Assembly: GCA_016935195.1 (NCBI GenBank)
Contig: JAFGRL010000184.1
Location: 1 to 64,000 of the forward strand
DNA: 64,000 bases
Origin: Sedimentisphaerales bacterium
Lineage (GTDB): Bacteria > Planctomycetota > Phycisphaerae > Sedimentisphaerales > Anaerobacaceae
Reading direction: 5' to 3'
A program made the translations under genes and the position numbers. Below, piece by piece: positions 1-9,363 of this stretch. Position 1 is the stretch's first letter. Every line of letters begins with the position of its first letter. A model generated the notes under the pieces. That model saw only the letters and a program-made list of their open reading frames with translations. It ran no database searches and had not been told where the DNA came from.

Positions 1-53
1 CAGGAGTCCTCCGTAAGGAGTCCCAAGGACTTAGGACGGCAATTTTGCATTTT

Positions 54-84
54 ACCCCCTAAGGGGTTAACTTTTTGTTTTTGC
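54..84 (+). terminator. Putative Rho-independent terminator
   Basis: A 5-bp GC-rich stem (ACCCC/GGGGT) with a CTAA loop lies at 54-67 and is followed by a T-rich stretch (TTTTTGTTTTT) at 72-84. The T tract follows the hairpin only on the plus strand, so it would end a transcript entering from the left of the window. The gene it serves is outside the window. Bases 1-50 hold short AGGAGTC/AGGAC repeats that I cannot assign. Confidence 0.4.
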
Positions 85-128
85 ATTCTCAAACCGGCCA
101 CCGGTCAGTTTGAGTAGTTTAGTTCCAT

Positions 129-212
129 TGGCCGAGGTGGGAATCGAACCCACACGCCCACTCAGGGCAGGGGATTTTAAGTCCCCAGCGTCTGCCGTTC
201 CGCCACTCGGCC
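129..212 (-). tRNA. tRNA-Leu(UAA)
   Basis: On the minus strand the sequence folds as a class II tRNA. The acceptor stem GGCCGAG pairs with CTCGGCC, with discriminator A. The anticodon stem GGGGA/TCCCC frames the loop CTTAAAA, giving anticodon TAA. There is a long variable arm, and the T arm carries the canonical GGTTCGATTCC core. CCA is not encoded. The 84-nt length and variable arm fit leucine tRNA. Confidence 0.93.
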
Positions 213-360
213 GGGAATTTATCAGCGCCAAGTGTTTAATATATACACCAAAAACCTGTGTTTTTCAAAATAAAAATGTGAAGGTTTGGTATGGCTGTCG
301 AAGGCTGCAGGCAAAAATCAAGAAAATGGCTGCCTAAAAGGCCCTGCAAAAAACAGGACA

Positions 361-1854
361 TCACCATTTCTTTTTCACTCGGGGTGCTTTTATGCTAAAA
401 TTTTGCAGGGGCCCTGTTATTTTTTTGTTTTTCAACTTTCGACTTCTAATATGAGGTTTGAATCTGCTGCAAATGTCCGTTATGCCTCGCACAAATCGAG
501 CCAGTCTAATCCTTCGACTAAGCGAAGTTAACTGAGAGTCATTTTCGGCTAAAGTCTTTGCCTTTTCAATCCTAACAACAGCTTTTTCAAGCGCCCCTTT
601 TGCCAAACAAACAAGGGCGGAATCTCGTAACGCTCTATAATGCTCCGGATTTATGTCCAGCGTATGGCCGAAGAACTCCGAAGCTTCTTCCAGAGAACCA
701 TTCATAGCGCTGACCAGACCAAGATAGTAATATATATCTGCATTGCTGTGATTCACGTCAGCAGCTTTGAGCAAGCTGTATTTTGCCAGGTCAAGCTCAC
801 CGATGGTCAAGAACATCGACGCAATTGATACGAACACTTCGGGGCATTCTTTAGCGGTATTAAGCTCTCGGATAAGATGCTGCTTTGCTTTTTCTATTTG
901 GCCCTGGGCCAGGGCTTTTTGGGCAAGTCGGTATCGAGGCCCGGCAAGTTTGCTATCATCGTTTAACGCCTTTTTGAACAACTTCAGCGCCTGTTCATAA
1001 CTGCCGTTATCTAAAGCTATTTCACCGAGATAAAACAAGGCCGTTGGAGAATCAGGTTTCAACTCAAGCACTCTATGAAACTTTTCCTTAGCTGCTTCGA
1101 CCTCTCCGGTGTCGAGCAAAAACAAACCATAATCAATTATCACATCTGTATCACCAGGGTTAAGACGGATTTCGTCAAGGAAGCGCTTCCGCCCCTTCCC
1201 CATCTGTCCTAACGACCAGTAGCCCTGAGCAATTCGATAATTAATCTGTGGGTGGCTCGGCTCTAATTCAGCGGTCCTTTGCCAGCAGCTTATTGCCTTT
1301 TTATATTGGCCTCGTATGAAGAGACTGTTGCCTATATTGTAATAACACAGGGGGCAATCAGGATCTATCTGCTGAGCTAAGTAAAACATCTGCTCGGCTA
1401 AATCGTGCTGACCCATCTCGGTGTATGTGATCATGCGGTTGCAGTAGCAGGGCTCAAATTGTGGGTCAATGTCTTCAATGTGTTCAAATGCCTCGATTGC
1501 CAGGTCATACTGGCCGGTGCGTGTGTAATCAACTGCTAAAGAGTTCAATATCTCTGTATCAAGCGGATTTGACTCCAGAGCTGTCTGGTATTCTCTTATC
1601 GCCTCTTCAAATCGCTCTTTTGCATCCAGAACAAGGCCCTTATTGAAATGCCAGGAGCTGTTGGAAGGGTTTATATGCAGAGCCTCTTCGAGCTGGGCAA
1701 GGGCCTGTGACATTTCGCCGTCTTCATAAAGTTCGTAAGCCCTGCGAGCTTTCAGCTCGGCTTTATCATACCAACCAAACTCTGTTTCCTCAAAAAGCAT
1801 ATACCTTGGCCTTAAGCTTAAATCCAGACCGTCCAATTGCTTTTTCCCAGCCAC
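361..1854 (-). CDS. Cytoplasmic TPR-repeat protein
   Basis: A 497-residue protein made almost entirely of about eleven 34-residue tetratricopeptide repeats (consensus-like A/G/Y positions, e.g. ALAQLEEALHINP and AIREYQTALESNP), running from about residue 30 to 430. A basic C-terminal tail of about 60 residues (RSRKLKNKK, RVKKKW) follows. There is no signal peptide or membrane segment, so it should be a cytoplasmic scaffold. It starts with GTG at 1854; an AGGTAG about a dozen bases upstream could serve as ribosome binding site. It stands alone on the minus strand, divergent from ribH, so context gives no partner. Related TPR proteins are common in planctomycetes. The specific role is unknown. 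Confidence 0.8.
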   Translation of the reverse strand: MAGKKQLDGLDLSLRPRYMLFEETEFGWYDKAELKARRAYELYEDGEMSQALAQLEEALHINPSNSSWHFNKGLVLDAKERFEEAIREYQTALESNPLDTEILNSLAVDYTRTGQYDLAIEAFEHIEDIDPQFEPCYCNRMITYTEMGQHDLAEQMFYLAQQIDPDCPLCYYNIGNSLFIRGQYKKAISCWQRTAELEPSHPQINYRIAQGYWSLGQMGKGRKRFLDEIRLNPGDTDVIIDYGLFLLDTGEVEAAKEKFHRVLELKPDSPTALFYLGEIALDNGSYEQALKLFKKALNDDSKLAGPRYRLAQKALAQGQIEKAKQHLIRELNTAKECPEVFVSIASMFLTIGELDLAKYSLLKAADVNHSNADIYYYLGLVSAMNGSLEEASEFFGHTLDINPEHYRALRDSALVCLAKGALEKAVVRIEKAKTLAENDSQLTSLSRRIRLARFVRGITDICSRFKPHIRSRKLKNKKITGPLQNFSIKAPRVKKKW

Positions 1855-2178
1855 ATGACGCTACCTGAGCGCATACTGGATTTACTTAAAGGCGATATCG
1901 CCCATAAAACGTTTGCAGTTAACCGCTTTTACTGTATGTGCTCTCTTTTAGGCAAGACTGAAGTTTTTACTGGAAAACTGGTGCGTAAGCTCTTAAAATT
2001 GCAAAAGTTAAGTACTGTGACTGTAATAATAAAGCTGTGCCTTAATTTTTGACAAATCTGTTTTTCTGGCAAGTGCCTGTTGATGGTCTTATAATGTCAG
2101 CCTGATACAGGTATGCTGCACAAAGGAGCGAACTCTGTTTTTTGCTCATAAATAAGAATTTTTTGGAGAAATGGAGCT
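1855..2178. other. Divergent intergenic region upstream of ribH
   Basis: This 324-bp non-coding stretch separates the TPR gene (minus) from ribH (plus). It has a candidate ribH promoter at 2066-2095. I looked for an FMN riboswitch, often found before riboflavin genes, and saw none of its conserved core. Nothing else is recognisable. Confidence 0.5.
2066..2095 (+). promoter_or_regulatory. Candidate sigma70 promoter for ribH operon
   Basis: A perfect -10 hexamer TATAAT at 2090-2095 is preceded, with an 18-bp spacer, by CTGGCA at 2066-2071, a weak -35. It points at ribH, whose start is about 80 bp downstream, and could drive the whole ribH-nusB-parA run. Confidence 0.4.
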
Positions 2179-2643
2179 ATGGTTAAACAGATAACCGGAC
2201 AGATAACAGCCGGCAAGGGTAATTACGCCATTGTAGCGAGCAGATTCAACGAATTCATAACCAGCAAGCTGCTTGACGGAGCGATAGATTGTCTCAAGCG
2301 TCACGGAGCTTCACAGGAGCAGATTTCTGTCATTTGGGTTCCGGGTGCCTGCGAAATTACTATGGCGGCTAAAAAGCTCGCAAAAAGTGGAAAATATGCT
2401 GCGATTATTTGTCTTGGTGCGGTTATACGTGGCCAGACCAGCCACTACGATTACGTATGCCAGCAGGTCAGCCGAGGTATAAGCCAGATAAATTATGAGC
2501 TGTCGGTCCCTGCTGTCTTTGCTATTTTGACATGTGAGACGCTTGAGCAGGCCATCGAAAGGGCCGGCACTAAGATGGGAAATGCCGGAGCCGACGCAGC
2601 ATCAACCGCTATGGAAATGGTAAATGTGCTTGAGCAGATTTAG
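2179..2643 (+). CDS. ribH: 6,7-dimethyl-8-ribityllumazine synthase
   Basis: Lumazine synthase catalyses the penultimate step of riboflavin synthesis, condensing 5-amino-6-ribitylaminouracil with 3,4-dihydroxy-2-butanone 4-phosphate. The 154-residue length is typical. Recognisable motifs are the substrate-binding SRFNEFI near residue 22, WVPGACEI near 53-60, [14 protein letters not shown] near 81-94 with the catalytic His, and the C-terminal NKxGNAGxxAA-like [11 protein letters not shown]. The ATG at 2179 has a GGAG at 2165-2168 upstream. It is followed 40 bp later by nusB, the common ribH-nusB pairing. The other rib genes are not in the window. Confidence 0.96.
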   Translation: MVKQITGQITAGKGNYAIVASRFNEFITSKLLDGAIDCLKRHGASQEQISVIWVPGACEITMAAKKLAKSGKYAAIICLGAVIRGQTSHYDYVCQQVSRGISQINYELSVPAVFAILTCETLEQAIERAGTKMGNAGADAASTAMEMVNVLEQI

Positions 2644-2682
2644 CCAGGAGAGTAGTTCTTTAACTTATCAGTTCCCAAACAA

Positions 2683-3099
2683 GTGAAGACCGATAAAAGG
2701 ACAAGAGCCAGAGAACTGGCAATACAGGCATTGTATCAGCTCGATGTACAGGGCACGGTTCTGCTTGAGCATTTGCAGGATTTTCTTCTTGAAAATGAAA
2801 ACGACAGTTTTGTCCGCAGGCTTGCAGCAGATTGGTCCAGAGGCACCTGGGATAATCTGAAAGCCTGTGACCAGTTAATAGCAGATTCAGTAATAAGGTG
2901 GAATTTCTCAAGACTTGCCCCTGTCGATAAAAGTATCCTGAGGCTGGCATGTTACCAGTTGAGTTTTTGTCCGGATATTCCGCCAAATGTGGTGATTAAT
3001 GAAGCTATTGAGCTTGCCAAAAAGTTCAGCACAACGCAGTCACCTGCTTTTGTAAATGGTGTGCTCGATGCGATACTGAAGAAACTAAAAAGCGGATAG
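2683..3099 (+). CDS. nusB: Transcription antitermination factor NusB
   Basis: A 138-residue all-helical RNA-binding protein of the NusB family, acting with NusE (S10) on boxA in rRNA transcription complexes. The N-terminal RTRARELAIQALYQLD is the family's first helix. The C-terminal half contains PVDKSILRLACYQL, NVVINEAIELAKKFS and FVNGVLDAI, the standard NusB signatures. It begins with GTG at 2683. It lies directly after ribH and 17 bp before the ParA-like gene, suggesting one transcript. Confidence 0.95.
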   Translation: MKTDKRTRARELAIQALYQLDVQGTVLLEHLQDFLLENENDSFVRRLAADWSRGTWDNLKACDQLIADSVIRWNFSRLAPVDKSILRLACYQLSFCPDIPPNVVINEAIELAKKFSTTQSPAFVNGVLDAILKKLKSG

Positions 3100-3116
3100 T
3101 TATCGAGGCCGATAAA

Positions 3117-3995
3117 TTGAGAAGGATTGCCGTATTAAATCAAAAAGGAGGTGTCGGCAAGACCACTACAGTGGCAAATATTGCAGCAGCTCTTGCTTCG
3201 ATGGGTCAGAAAGTAGCTGTCGTCGACCTCGACCCACAGGCGCATTTGACAATTCATCTTGGCCTTGAACCTGACTCTGTTAAGTCCGGCTCCTATCAAG
3301 TACTTACCAAATCCACTAATTTCGCGGCAGAGCTGTTAATTGTAAGGCCAAACCTCTGGCTGCTGCCGGCGAATATCGACTTGGTTGGCGCAGAAAGTGA
3401 ATTAGTGAGCGTGGTCGGCAGAGAAACCATTCTACGAGAAGCTATCAAAGAAATTCAGGACAAATTTGATTATCTGATAATCGACTGCCCTCCTTCTCTT
3501 GGCTTATTGACCTTGAATGCACTTGCTGCCGCCGACGAAATCCTCATTCCGCTTCAGCCGCATTTCCTTGCTCTGCAAGGCTTCGGAAAACTCCTGCAGA
3601 CAGTTGAGCTTGTTAACAAGAGGATAAACCCAAACCTGAAAGTAAAAGGAATTTTATTGTGTATGTTCGACAGCAGGGCATCGCTTCCCAAAGAAGTAAA
3701 GGCCGACATCCAACAGTTCCTCGAAAAGGCCAGGGGCACCAATTGTGCCTGGTCGCAGGCAAAGCTTTTACCTGTCTATGTCAGAAGAAACATAAAACTT
3801 GCAGAAGCCCCCAGCTACGGCAGGACAATTTTTGAATATGAGCAAAATTGCCACGGCGCCGAAGATTATATAAAAGTTGCCCAATTCATACATTCCAGCA
3901 CCTTCGACTTCGAACAGAAGCCAAATACACAAATAAATATGGAACAAAGCCAAAACCAAATCCCAAATTCTGCCGATTCTGTCATATATGAATAA
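3117..3995 (+). CDS. ParA/Soj-family ATPase
   Basis: A 292-residue deviant-Walker-A ATPase. KGGVGKTTTVAN (residues about 9-20) is the signature Walker A' loop with both lysines. VVDLDPQAH (Walker A' partner) and IIDCPPSLG (Walker B) follow at the expected places. Members position chromosomes, plasmids or protein complexes. A ParB partner is not adjacent; the neighbours are nusB and a glycosyltransferase operon, so it may be a solitary ParA. The start is TTG at 3117, which fits because MRRIAVLNQKGG begins right at the beta-1 strand. Its stop overlaps the next gene's ATG by 8 bp. The C-terminal 30 residues are polar and of low complexity. Confidence 0.88.
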   Translation: MRRIAVLNQKGGVGKTTTVANIAAALASMGQKVAVVDLDPQAHLTIHLGLEPDSVKSGSYQVLTKSTNFAAELLIVRPNLWLLPANIDLVGAESELVSVVGRETILREAIKEIQDKFDYLIIDCPPSLGLLTLNALAAADEILIPLQPHFLALQGFGKLLQTVELVNKRINPNLKVKGILLCMFDSRASLPKEVKADIQQFLEKARGTNCAWSQAKLLPVYVRRNIKLAEAPSYGRTIFEYEQNCHGAEDYIKVAQFIHSSTFDFEQKPNTQINMEQSQNQIPNSADSVIYE

Positions 3996-5631
3996 TCAGT
4001 CGAATAAATTTCCGAACTTCTGGGTTTGTGGCGGGATGCTGGCAATACTGCTTGCTTCAATTTTGGCTCGCGACATAACGCGCCCTTTCTATGGCCTTCA
4101 TAGCTGGGCACAGGCCAGCGGCGCATGGGCAGCACGCTCTCATGTCAGATATGGCCTGGGATATACCAAAGGAATCTCCACATGGGCTGTGGGTCAGCCG
4201 CCGAGTGAGAACCCGAAGAGATATTGGGACCATCCGCAATTGAATGTATTGATCGCTTCGTTCTTTATGTGGATCCTGGGGATCAATGAGTGGAGCCTGA
4301 GGGTAACGGGTATAATATTTACGGTGGCGAGCTTTCTGATGTTTCTAAAAATCTTAAAGCACATTACCGACCATAAGACCGCACTGTTAGCAGGACTTAT
4401 TTTTGCCCTTTTTCCCCTCACTGGTTATTTTGGCCTCGGCGGCTGGGCGACACTGATGTGGTTCATAGCACTTTGGTGTTACCTCGTTCTCATCAAGGCA
4501 CTGAAAGATGGTCCGGAGCCGGCCCGGATGCACAGGATTGGCTTAGCTGTCAGCCTTTTTTTGGCTATACAATTTGGATGGCCGGGCTTTTTCTGTGCGC
4601 TTGGCATCGGCGTACATTACGTTGGTAGGTGTCTTTTCCGCCGGCAAGCACCGAGCATCGGCCTGCTGGCCATACTGGTTCTTGCGCCATTATCGAGTAT
4701 GCTGCTGAATTTTACTGTTATGGCAGCAGGATATGGCTGGGATATTGATAAAATCCTTGCCCTTTATAAATGGCGATCAGCAAAAGCCGAGTTAACTCCT
4801 GCGATGCCGAAGTTTAACTGGGGTATGTGGTTTGCCCAGTTTTGGCAGTTCGCAGTAACGAACTTCACAAAGCCAATTTTGATAACAGCTATCACATACC
4901 TTACAGCAGGACAGCTAATAGTTTTTACATCGAAAGGAACTTCAAACGAGAAATCCTTTGAATCCAGAAGGTTCCCTCAATTCTGGCTTTTCTTTCTCAC
5001 GCCGGTTTTTCAGCTTTTTATCCTTCGCGGCTGCCTGTGGAGGCACCAGACATGGGAGAGGCCTTTTGGCCCGTTTATAGCCATTGCTGCTGCCCAGGGA
5101 ATTCTTCTTTTGGCGAGTGTGTTAAAAAAAATACATCCAAAACTATCAACTATTAGTATAGCAGCACTTTTGGGATTGTTCTTTGTCTTCTGTGCCAGGG
5201 GCACAAATTACTACTATGCCGTAAGGTGGCAATCACCAGCAAAAATAAGATTGTTCAAGATGCTAAACCAGATGATTCCACCCGATAAGGCCCTGCTAAG
5301 TTTCGAAGACCATATAGTTAATCAACATTCGTCCAAAGGCGGATTCTATAGACCTGAAGTTGCCTGGTATCTCGACAGAGAAATAGTTCCTGCAAAAAGT
5401 GTCGAAGAAGTGGAGCGTCTTGCGAAAACAGGCAGGTATCCCTACTATCTTATTCCTTATGTACAGGAGTTGGTTCCCCGTATAAACAAGCTCAGCAAGC
5501 GATACAAATACATACCAATTCCCAGAGAACCCGGAGAAAGCAGCAAAGATGGAAAACCACTAAAAGCTTCAATGACAGCCCAGATGATATTCGAGCTGGG
5601 CAGTCCACGAAAATCTTTGCAGCAGCGGTAA
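3988..5631 (+). CDS. GT-C/GT39-like polytopic glycosyltransferase
   Basis: A 547-residue membrane protein with a first transmembrane helix at about residues 12-28, a large loop and about 8-10 further hydrophobic segments (e.g. TALLAGLIFALFPLTG). It resembles the ArnT/PMT superfamily, which transfers sugars from lipid-phosphate donors on the outer face of the membrane. The first periplasmic loop (ARDITRPFYGLHSWAQ) is where such enzymes carry their catalytic acidic residue; RD is present, but I cannot confirm a canonical DE pair. The C-terminal 130 residues are soluble. It overlaps the ParA gene by 8 bp and is followed by a GT2 gene. The family assignment is good; the substrate is unknown. Confidence 0.7.
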   Translation: MNNQSNKFPNFWVCGGMLAILLASILARDITRPFYGLHSWAQASGAWAARSHVRYGLGYTKGISTWAVGQPPSENPKRYWDHPQLNVLIASFFMWILGINEWSLRVTGIIFTVASFLMFLKILKHITDHKTALLAGLIFALFPLTGYFGLGGWATLMWFIALWCYLVLIKALKDGPEPARMHRIGLAVSLFLAIQFGWPGFFCALGIGVHYVGRCLFRRQAPSIGLLAILVLAPLSSMLLNFTVMAAGYGWDIDKILALYKWRSAKAELTPAMPKFNWGMWFAQFWQFAVTNFTKPILITAITYLTAGQLIVFTSKGTSNEKSFESRRFPQFWLFFLTPVFQLFILRGCLWRHQTWERPFGPFIAIAAAQGILLLASVLKKIHPKLSTISIAALLGLFFVFCARGTNYYYAVRWQSPAKIRLFKMLNQMIPPDKALLSFEDHIVNQHSSKGGFYRPEVAWYLDREIVPAKSVEEVERLAKTGRYPYYLIPYVQELVPRINKLSKRYKYIPIPREPGESSKDGKPLKASMTAQMIFELGSPRKSLQQR

Positions 5632-5699
5632 AATTTGTATAACCATCTGTCTGTATTTAGCAATGCTTCGTTATTGATTCCAAAAAAATTGAAGCCACT

Positions 5700-6626
5700 A
5701 TGACACAAGAAGCCGAATCCAAAATAACGGTCTTTACTGTAAGCTGGTACTCAGCTCAGCTTATGGAAAAGCTTTTTATTAACTTAAATGAAAAGGCACA
5801 GTTTCCGAAAACAATCCGCTACCTTATTATTGACAATACGGCAGGAAAAGATAGTTCGCTCGACCATCTCAAACAAATGTTACTGCCAATTGATATATGT
5901 ACTTTTGACCCAAGGGGGAAAACCGGCTCGTTCGCACATGCTGCTGCGCTTAATTTTGGTCTTGGTCAAATTCAGACTGACTTTGCGCTGTCTATCGACC
6001 CTGATGTTTATGTGTTCAAGAAAAATTGGGACACCTTTGCAACCTATTTAATCGCTAAACAGGGCTATTCTGCCATCGGAACCACATACCCGAATTGGCA
6101 GCTCGGCAAATACCACAATTTCCCTAATCCTGTCTTTTGTTTCTTTCGTACGGAAGATTTCAGGTCAATAAATGCAGACTGGACTGCCTACTCGAAAAGC
6201 CCTATCGAAGACTTTGTTAATCTTATTAGACGCCAGATTGTCCGGCTCGGAGGCCTTATCAACCGACAAAGGTATCAGTCGTCTGCTGCTCTAAGAAAAC
6301 TATCAAATAGCCTGGAAAATGTTGTTGGTATTTGCAGCCATGATACCGGCTATAAAATTGCCGAACTCGCACAAAAAGGTCATCTAAAGGCAGCATTATT
6401 CAAAGCGGTTTCGCCTGATGACAATGTATCAGGCAGCACGTTTAATTGTTTCAGGGAACTTGCCAGCCAGTTTGAGCTTTATTACTATGAAAATGAGCCT
6501 ATTTTAACGCACAAGTATTCAACCGCTTCAAGAATTTGGAGAACCTCCAGAGGCTCGGATACCGATTTCTGGCAGCAGTGCGTAGAAAAGTTTCAAAAAG
6601 AACTAAATCAAATTCAACAAGGATAA
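5700..6626 (+). CDS. Family 2 glycosyltransferase (GT-A)
   Basis: A 308-residue protein opening with a GT-A nucleotide-binding fold (ITVFTVSWYSAQLMEKL, then LIIDNTAG near residue 42). The metal-binding DxD equivalent is SIDPDVYVF near residue 100, which suits a nucleotide-sugar-dependent transferase. The C-terminal 150 residues do not match a domain I recognise. It sits between a GT-C enzyme and a flippase-like membrane protein in the small glycan operon. The acceptor is unknown. Confidence 0.72.
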   Translation: MTQEAESKITVFTVSWYSAQLMEKLFINLNEKAQFPKTIRYLIIDNTAGKDSSLDHLKQMLLPIDICTFDPRGKTGSFAHAAALNFGLGQIQTDFALSIDPDVYVFKKNWDTFATYLIAKQGYSAIGTTYPNWQLGKYHNFPNPVFCFFRTEDFRSINADWTAYSKSPIEDFVNLIRRQIVRLGGLINRQRYQSSAALRKLSNSLENVVGICSHDTGYKIAELAQKGHLKAALFKAVSPDDNVSGSTFNCFRELASQFELYYYENEPILTHKYSTASRIWRTSRGSDTDFWQQCVEKFQKELNQIQQG

Positions 6627-6628
6627 AA

Positions 6629-7597
6629 TTGAAAATACAGCTTAAAAAAATCATAAAGCTGCTCATAGCAACTGTCTGCATCATCTACCTGGTCAGGTTT
6701 TTTTGGACAAACACAGATTCTCTGAAACTCCTTGCAAAAATAAATATCTTTGCGCTGGTTCTTCTTGGTGTGCTTTCGGCTGGTTATATATTGCTGTATA
6801 GTTACAGGTTTCAACTGATACTTGAGAAATGCAGCGGCCAAAAACTCCCATTCTTTCCCTGGCTTAAAATCCTTGTCTTAGGCAGGTTTCTTAATATGGT
6901 TTTCTCCCAGTTGGGAACCGTCTATCGAGGAGTATCTTTGAAGCGAAATCATAACATCTCTTACACAAGCTACATCAGCGGCTTTGCATCATTCGCCTGG
7001 ATGGATACCTGTATGAATATGATAATCGCCATTATTGTGATTTTATTAATTCGGCCGGATTTAAAGATAGGCCAATTCAGTGCACTAAAGGTTACAATTT
7101 ACCTTTGCAGCCTTGTAATCCTGGCTCCATTGATAGCTCATATCATTCTTCAAAAGATAAAATTTAAAAAGCAATCATTAGCCTGGCTGCGTTCAAAGCT
7201 CGCAGAAGTGCTGACTACAACAATACACAACCTACGCGATGGGGTGTATCTTACAAAAATCGTGATTCTGGGCATGTTAGTGTTTGCCGAAACTATATTG
7301 AGCTTCTATATTCTGTTCGCAAGTTTCGGGATAAAGTTAGACCTGGCGACGCTTACGGTTTTTTTTGTCTTGCTGAAGTTAAGCGTTTTTATCAACATTA
7401 CACCAGGCAACATTGGAATCCAGGAGGTTGCCTACGGCTTTTTAAGTGAGCAGATGGGTATCGGAATGGCCCAGGGCATTCTCGCATCAGTAGTAGCAAG
7501 GCTCCTGAGCTCTTTGGTAGTTTTTGTTCTCGGCTTAATGTTCGGCGGCGCAGAACTTCTTCGCCATCGAAAAGAATATCGCAATTCGCTTGAGTAA
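6629..7597 (+). CDS. LPG-synthase-TM/UPF0104-like membrane protein
   Basis: An approximately 322-residue protein with about eight transmembrane helices. It matches the lysylphosphatidylglycerol synthase transmembrane region family (AglD/MprF N-terminal-like). The C-terminal motif ITPGNIGIQEVAYGFL is the family's conserved P-G-x-x-G-x-x-E signature. Such proteins are linked to lipid or lipid-linked sugar translocation. I chose TTG at 6629: it follows the upstream gene's stop by 2 bp and has an AAGGAT ribosome binding site at 6619-6624. The longer reading from ATG 6536 would overlap the GT2 gene by 90 bp and add a non-conserved basic stretch. Confidence 0.78.
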   Translation: MKIQLKKIIKLLIATVCIIYLVRFFWTNTDSLKLLAKINIFALVLLGVLSAGYILLYSYRFQLILEKCSGQKLPFFPWLKILVLGRFLNMVFSQLGTVYRGVSLKRNHNISYTSYISGFASFAWMDTCMNMIIAIIVILLIRPDLKIGQFSALKVTIYLCSLVILAPLIAHIILQKIKFKKQSLAWLRSKLAEVLTTTIHNLRDGVYLTKIVILGMLVFAETILSFYILFASFGIKLDLATLTVFFVLLKLSVFINITPGNIGIQEVAYGFLSEQMGIGMAQGILASVVARLLSSLVVFVLGLMFGGAELLRHRKEYRNSLE

Positions 7598-8495
7598 TTC
7601 TCTGAAACGGAAAATGACCAAATATCGGCAGCTTATTAAAAGTTATGGCCTTGTGAAATTCAGCTTATTGGCTTTAGACCATGTTTTATTTGAGATTGTA
7701 AAATTCTTCAGAAAAAGGCTTTACAGGTGGACTGGGAACGATTTCGGTCTGAAGGAAGCCATATTCTGGTCCAAAGACATTAGCATTTACCTAAGGTATT
7801 CTGCCATTCTAAATGAGCTCAAAACTCACTTATTGGAGCCTAATAACAAACTTCGCATCCTTGAAGTCGGTGCCGGCGGTGAAGGAATATCAAGATTCTT
7901 GAAATATGCCGGTGACTTTGACAAATGCCAGGTGTATCTTGCTGACACTAATCCCCAATTATTGGAAGGTGTCAAATTTGGCAAGCCAGTCGTGATCGAA
8001 GGTGACAATTTGCCTTTCGAAGATGATTCATTCGATGTCGTCATCTCTGTCGACACTCTTGAACATGTCCCCGAGCCGAAAAGAGAACATTTTCTCCACG
8101 AGCTAAAAAGAGTCTGCAAGGATACAATATTAATGCACTTCGTTATGCACGATCCACAAAGGGAATTTCTTTCAAGAAACGCTGATCTAAGGTTCCAAGA
8201 CTGGTATATGCAACATTTTAATAAGCCGCATATTTGGACAGCCGAGCATCTTAAAATAGAACCGCCAAAATCTCAAGAGATCGAGAAAGCCCTTCCTGAT
8301 GCATTTATCAAGGGGACGGAAAATATTGATGTTTGGTTTAAATGTATTACTTGGCGAGCAAGGCCGATTATCGGTTTTTTTACAGGCTTTCTCTATATGC
8401 TGAAATTGAAACATAAGTATAAGCAACCACCATTTCATGGATGTCTTGTAAAATGGACAACCCGAATGCCCATAAGTGATAGTGTATTGTTATGA
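7590..8495 (+). CDS. Class I SAM-dependent methyltransferase
   Basis: A 301-residue protein with a Methyltransf_11-type core. RILEVGAGGEG (about residue 88-98) is the SAM-binding motif I, followed by VYLADTN (motif II acidic residue), GDNLPFEDDSFDVVISVDTLEH (motifs III-IV) and a family-typical DTLEHV. The N-terminal 80 residues are basic and hydrophobic, perhaps membrane-associating. It probably methylates a glycan or lipid precursor in this operon. TTG at 7590 overlaps the upstream gene; ATG at 7614 is an alternative start. Confidence 0.82.
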   Translation: MSNSLKRKMTKYRQLIKSYGLVKFSLLALDHVLFEIVKFFRKRLYRWTGNDFGLKEAIFWSKDISIYLRYSAILNELKTHLLEPNNKLRILEVGAGGEGISRFLKYAGDFDKCQVYLADTNPQLLEGVKFGKPVVIEGDNLPFEDDSFDVVISVDTLEHVPEPKREHFLHELKRVCKDTILMHFVMHDPQREFLSRNADLRFQDWYMQHFNKPHIWTAEHLKIEPPKSQEIEKALPDAFIKGTENIDVWFKCITWRARPIIGFFTGFLYMLKLKHKYKQPPFHGCLVKWTTRMPISDSVLL

Positions 8496-9334
8496 GTGAG
8501 TTAAAAATTAGTATACTCTTAGCAACATATAACGGTGAGAAGTACCTGAGCCAGCAGATAGACTCTATCCTTACCCAATCGAATCAGAACTTGCAGCTTC
8601 TGATACGAGATGATGGCTCGACAGACCAGACAGTTAAGATAATTGAAGATTATGCTGCCAAACACACTGACAAAATAGAACTTATCAAAGATGATTCCGG
8701 CCACCTCGGCCTGACTGAAAACTTCGCCAGACTGCTCGAACATGCAAAGAGTTCTTACATTATGTTCTGTGACCAGGATGACGTATGGCTGCCAAATAAA
8801 ATAGAGATTACCCTCAATCTTATGAAATCCGCAGAAGCTATCTATCCGGATAAACCTATCCTCGTTCACACGGACCTCAAGATTGTGGACTCAAACCTAA
8901 AACCAATTGCCGAGTCTATGTGGTTTCACCAGAGAATAAATCCTATAATAAGTAATAGTCTTTATAAAATAATGGCCAAAAATATTGTTACCGGCTGCAC
9001 AATGATGATTAACAAAAAAGCAAGAGATATTTGCCTGCCTGTCCCATCAGTAGCAAGAGTCCACGACTGGTGGATTGCTATAAATGTCGAAAAATATGGA
9101 AAGATAGTTTCTCTCTCGCTGCCAACAGTACTTTACCGCCAGCACCGAACAAATATAATAGGTACTAAATCAACAGAAAAACTGCTCATCGAAAACATCT
9201 GGGGGAAAATATTCCATCTAAAAGAACGTTTATCTAACCACTTCAAGATGGTAAAAAAAATCTACCCCAAGGTCAGTCTCACCTGGCTTTTAATAAATAT
9301 GATTCGTATAAAAATCGCCAGATTACTTCCGTAA
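8492..9334 (+). CDS. Family 2 glycosyltransferase, rhamnosyltransferase-like
   Basis: A 280-residue GT2 enzyme. SILLATYNGEKYLSQQIDSI at the N terminus, RDDGSTDQTVKII near residue 40 and the metal-binding MFCDQDDVWLP near residue 88 are typical of rhamnosyl- and other deoxyhexosyl-transferases of O-antigen clusters. VHDWW near residue 190 is the conserved late motif. It overlaps the methyltransferase by 4 bp (ATGA). It is the last gene of the 2179-9334 run and converges with the LamG gene 30 bp away; no clear terminator is visible between them. Confidence 0.85.
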   Translation: MSELKISILLATYNGEKYLSQQIDSILTQSNQNLQLLIRDDGSTDQTVKIIEDYAAKHTDKIELIKDDSGHLGLTENFARLLEHAKSSYIMFCDQDDVWLPNKIEITLNLMKSAEAIYPDKPILVHTDLKIVDSNLKPIAESMWFHQRINPIISNSLYKIMAKNIVTGCTMMINKKARDICLPVPSVARVHDWWIAINVEKYGKIVSLSLPTVLYRQHRTNIIGTKSTEKLLIENIWGKIFHLKERLSNHFKMVKKIYPKVSLTWLLINMIRIKIARLLP

Positions 9335-9363
9335 ATCCATCCTGTATTATTATAACATAAATT

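Noticed and set aside
110-531. Plus-strand open frames over the tRNA-Leu and the 3' end of the TPR gene
   Set aside because: They run through the antisense of a tRNA and of a clear TPR gene, and show no recognisable protein pattern.
2049-2054. TTGACA as -35 of a ribH promoter
   Set aside because: The only good -10 (TATAAT at 2090) is 35 bp away. The hexamer at 17 bp (AGTGCC) is unsuitable.
2100-2178. FMN riboswitch before ribH
   Set aside because: The conserved RFN core words are absent and the space is too short.
6536-6628. Earlier ATG start for the LPG-synthase-like gene
   Set aside because: It would overlap the GT2 gene by 90 bp and lacks a ribosome binding site. TTG 6629 has AAGGAT and follows the upstream stop.
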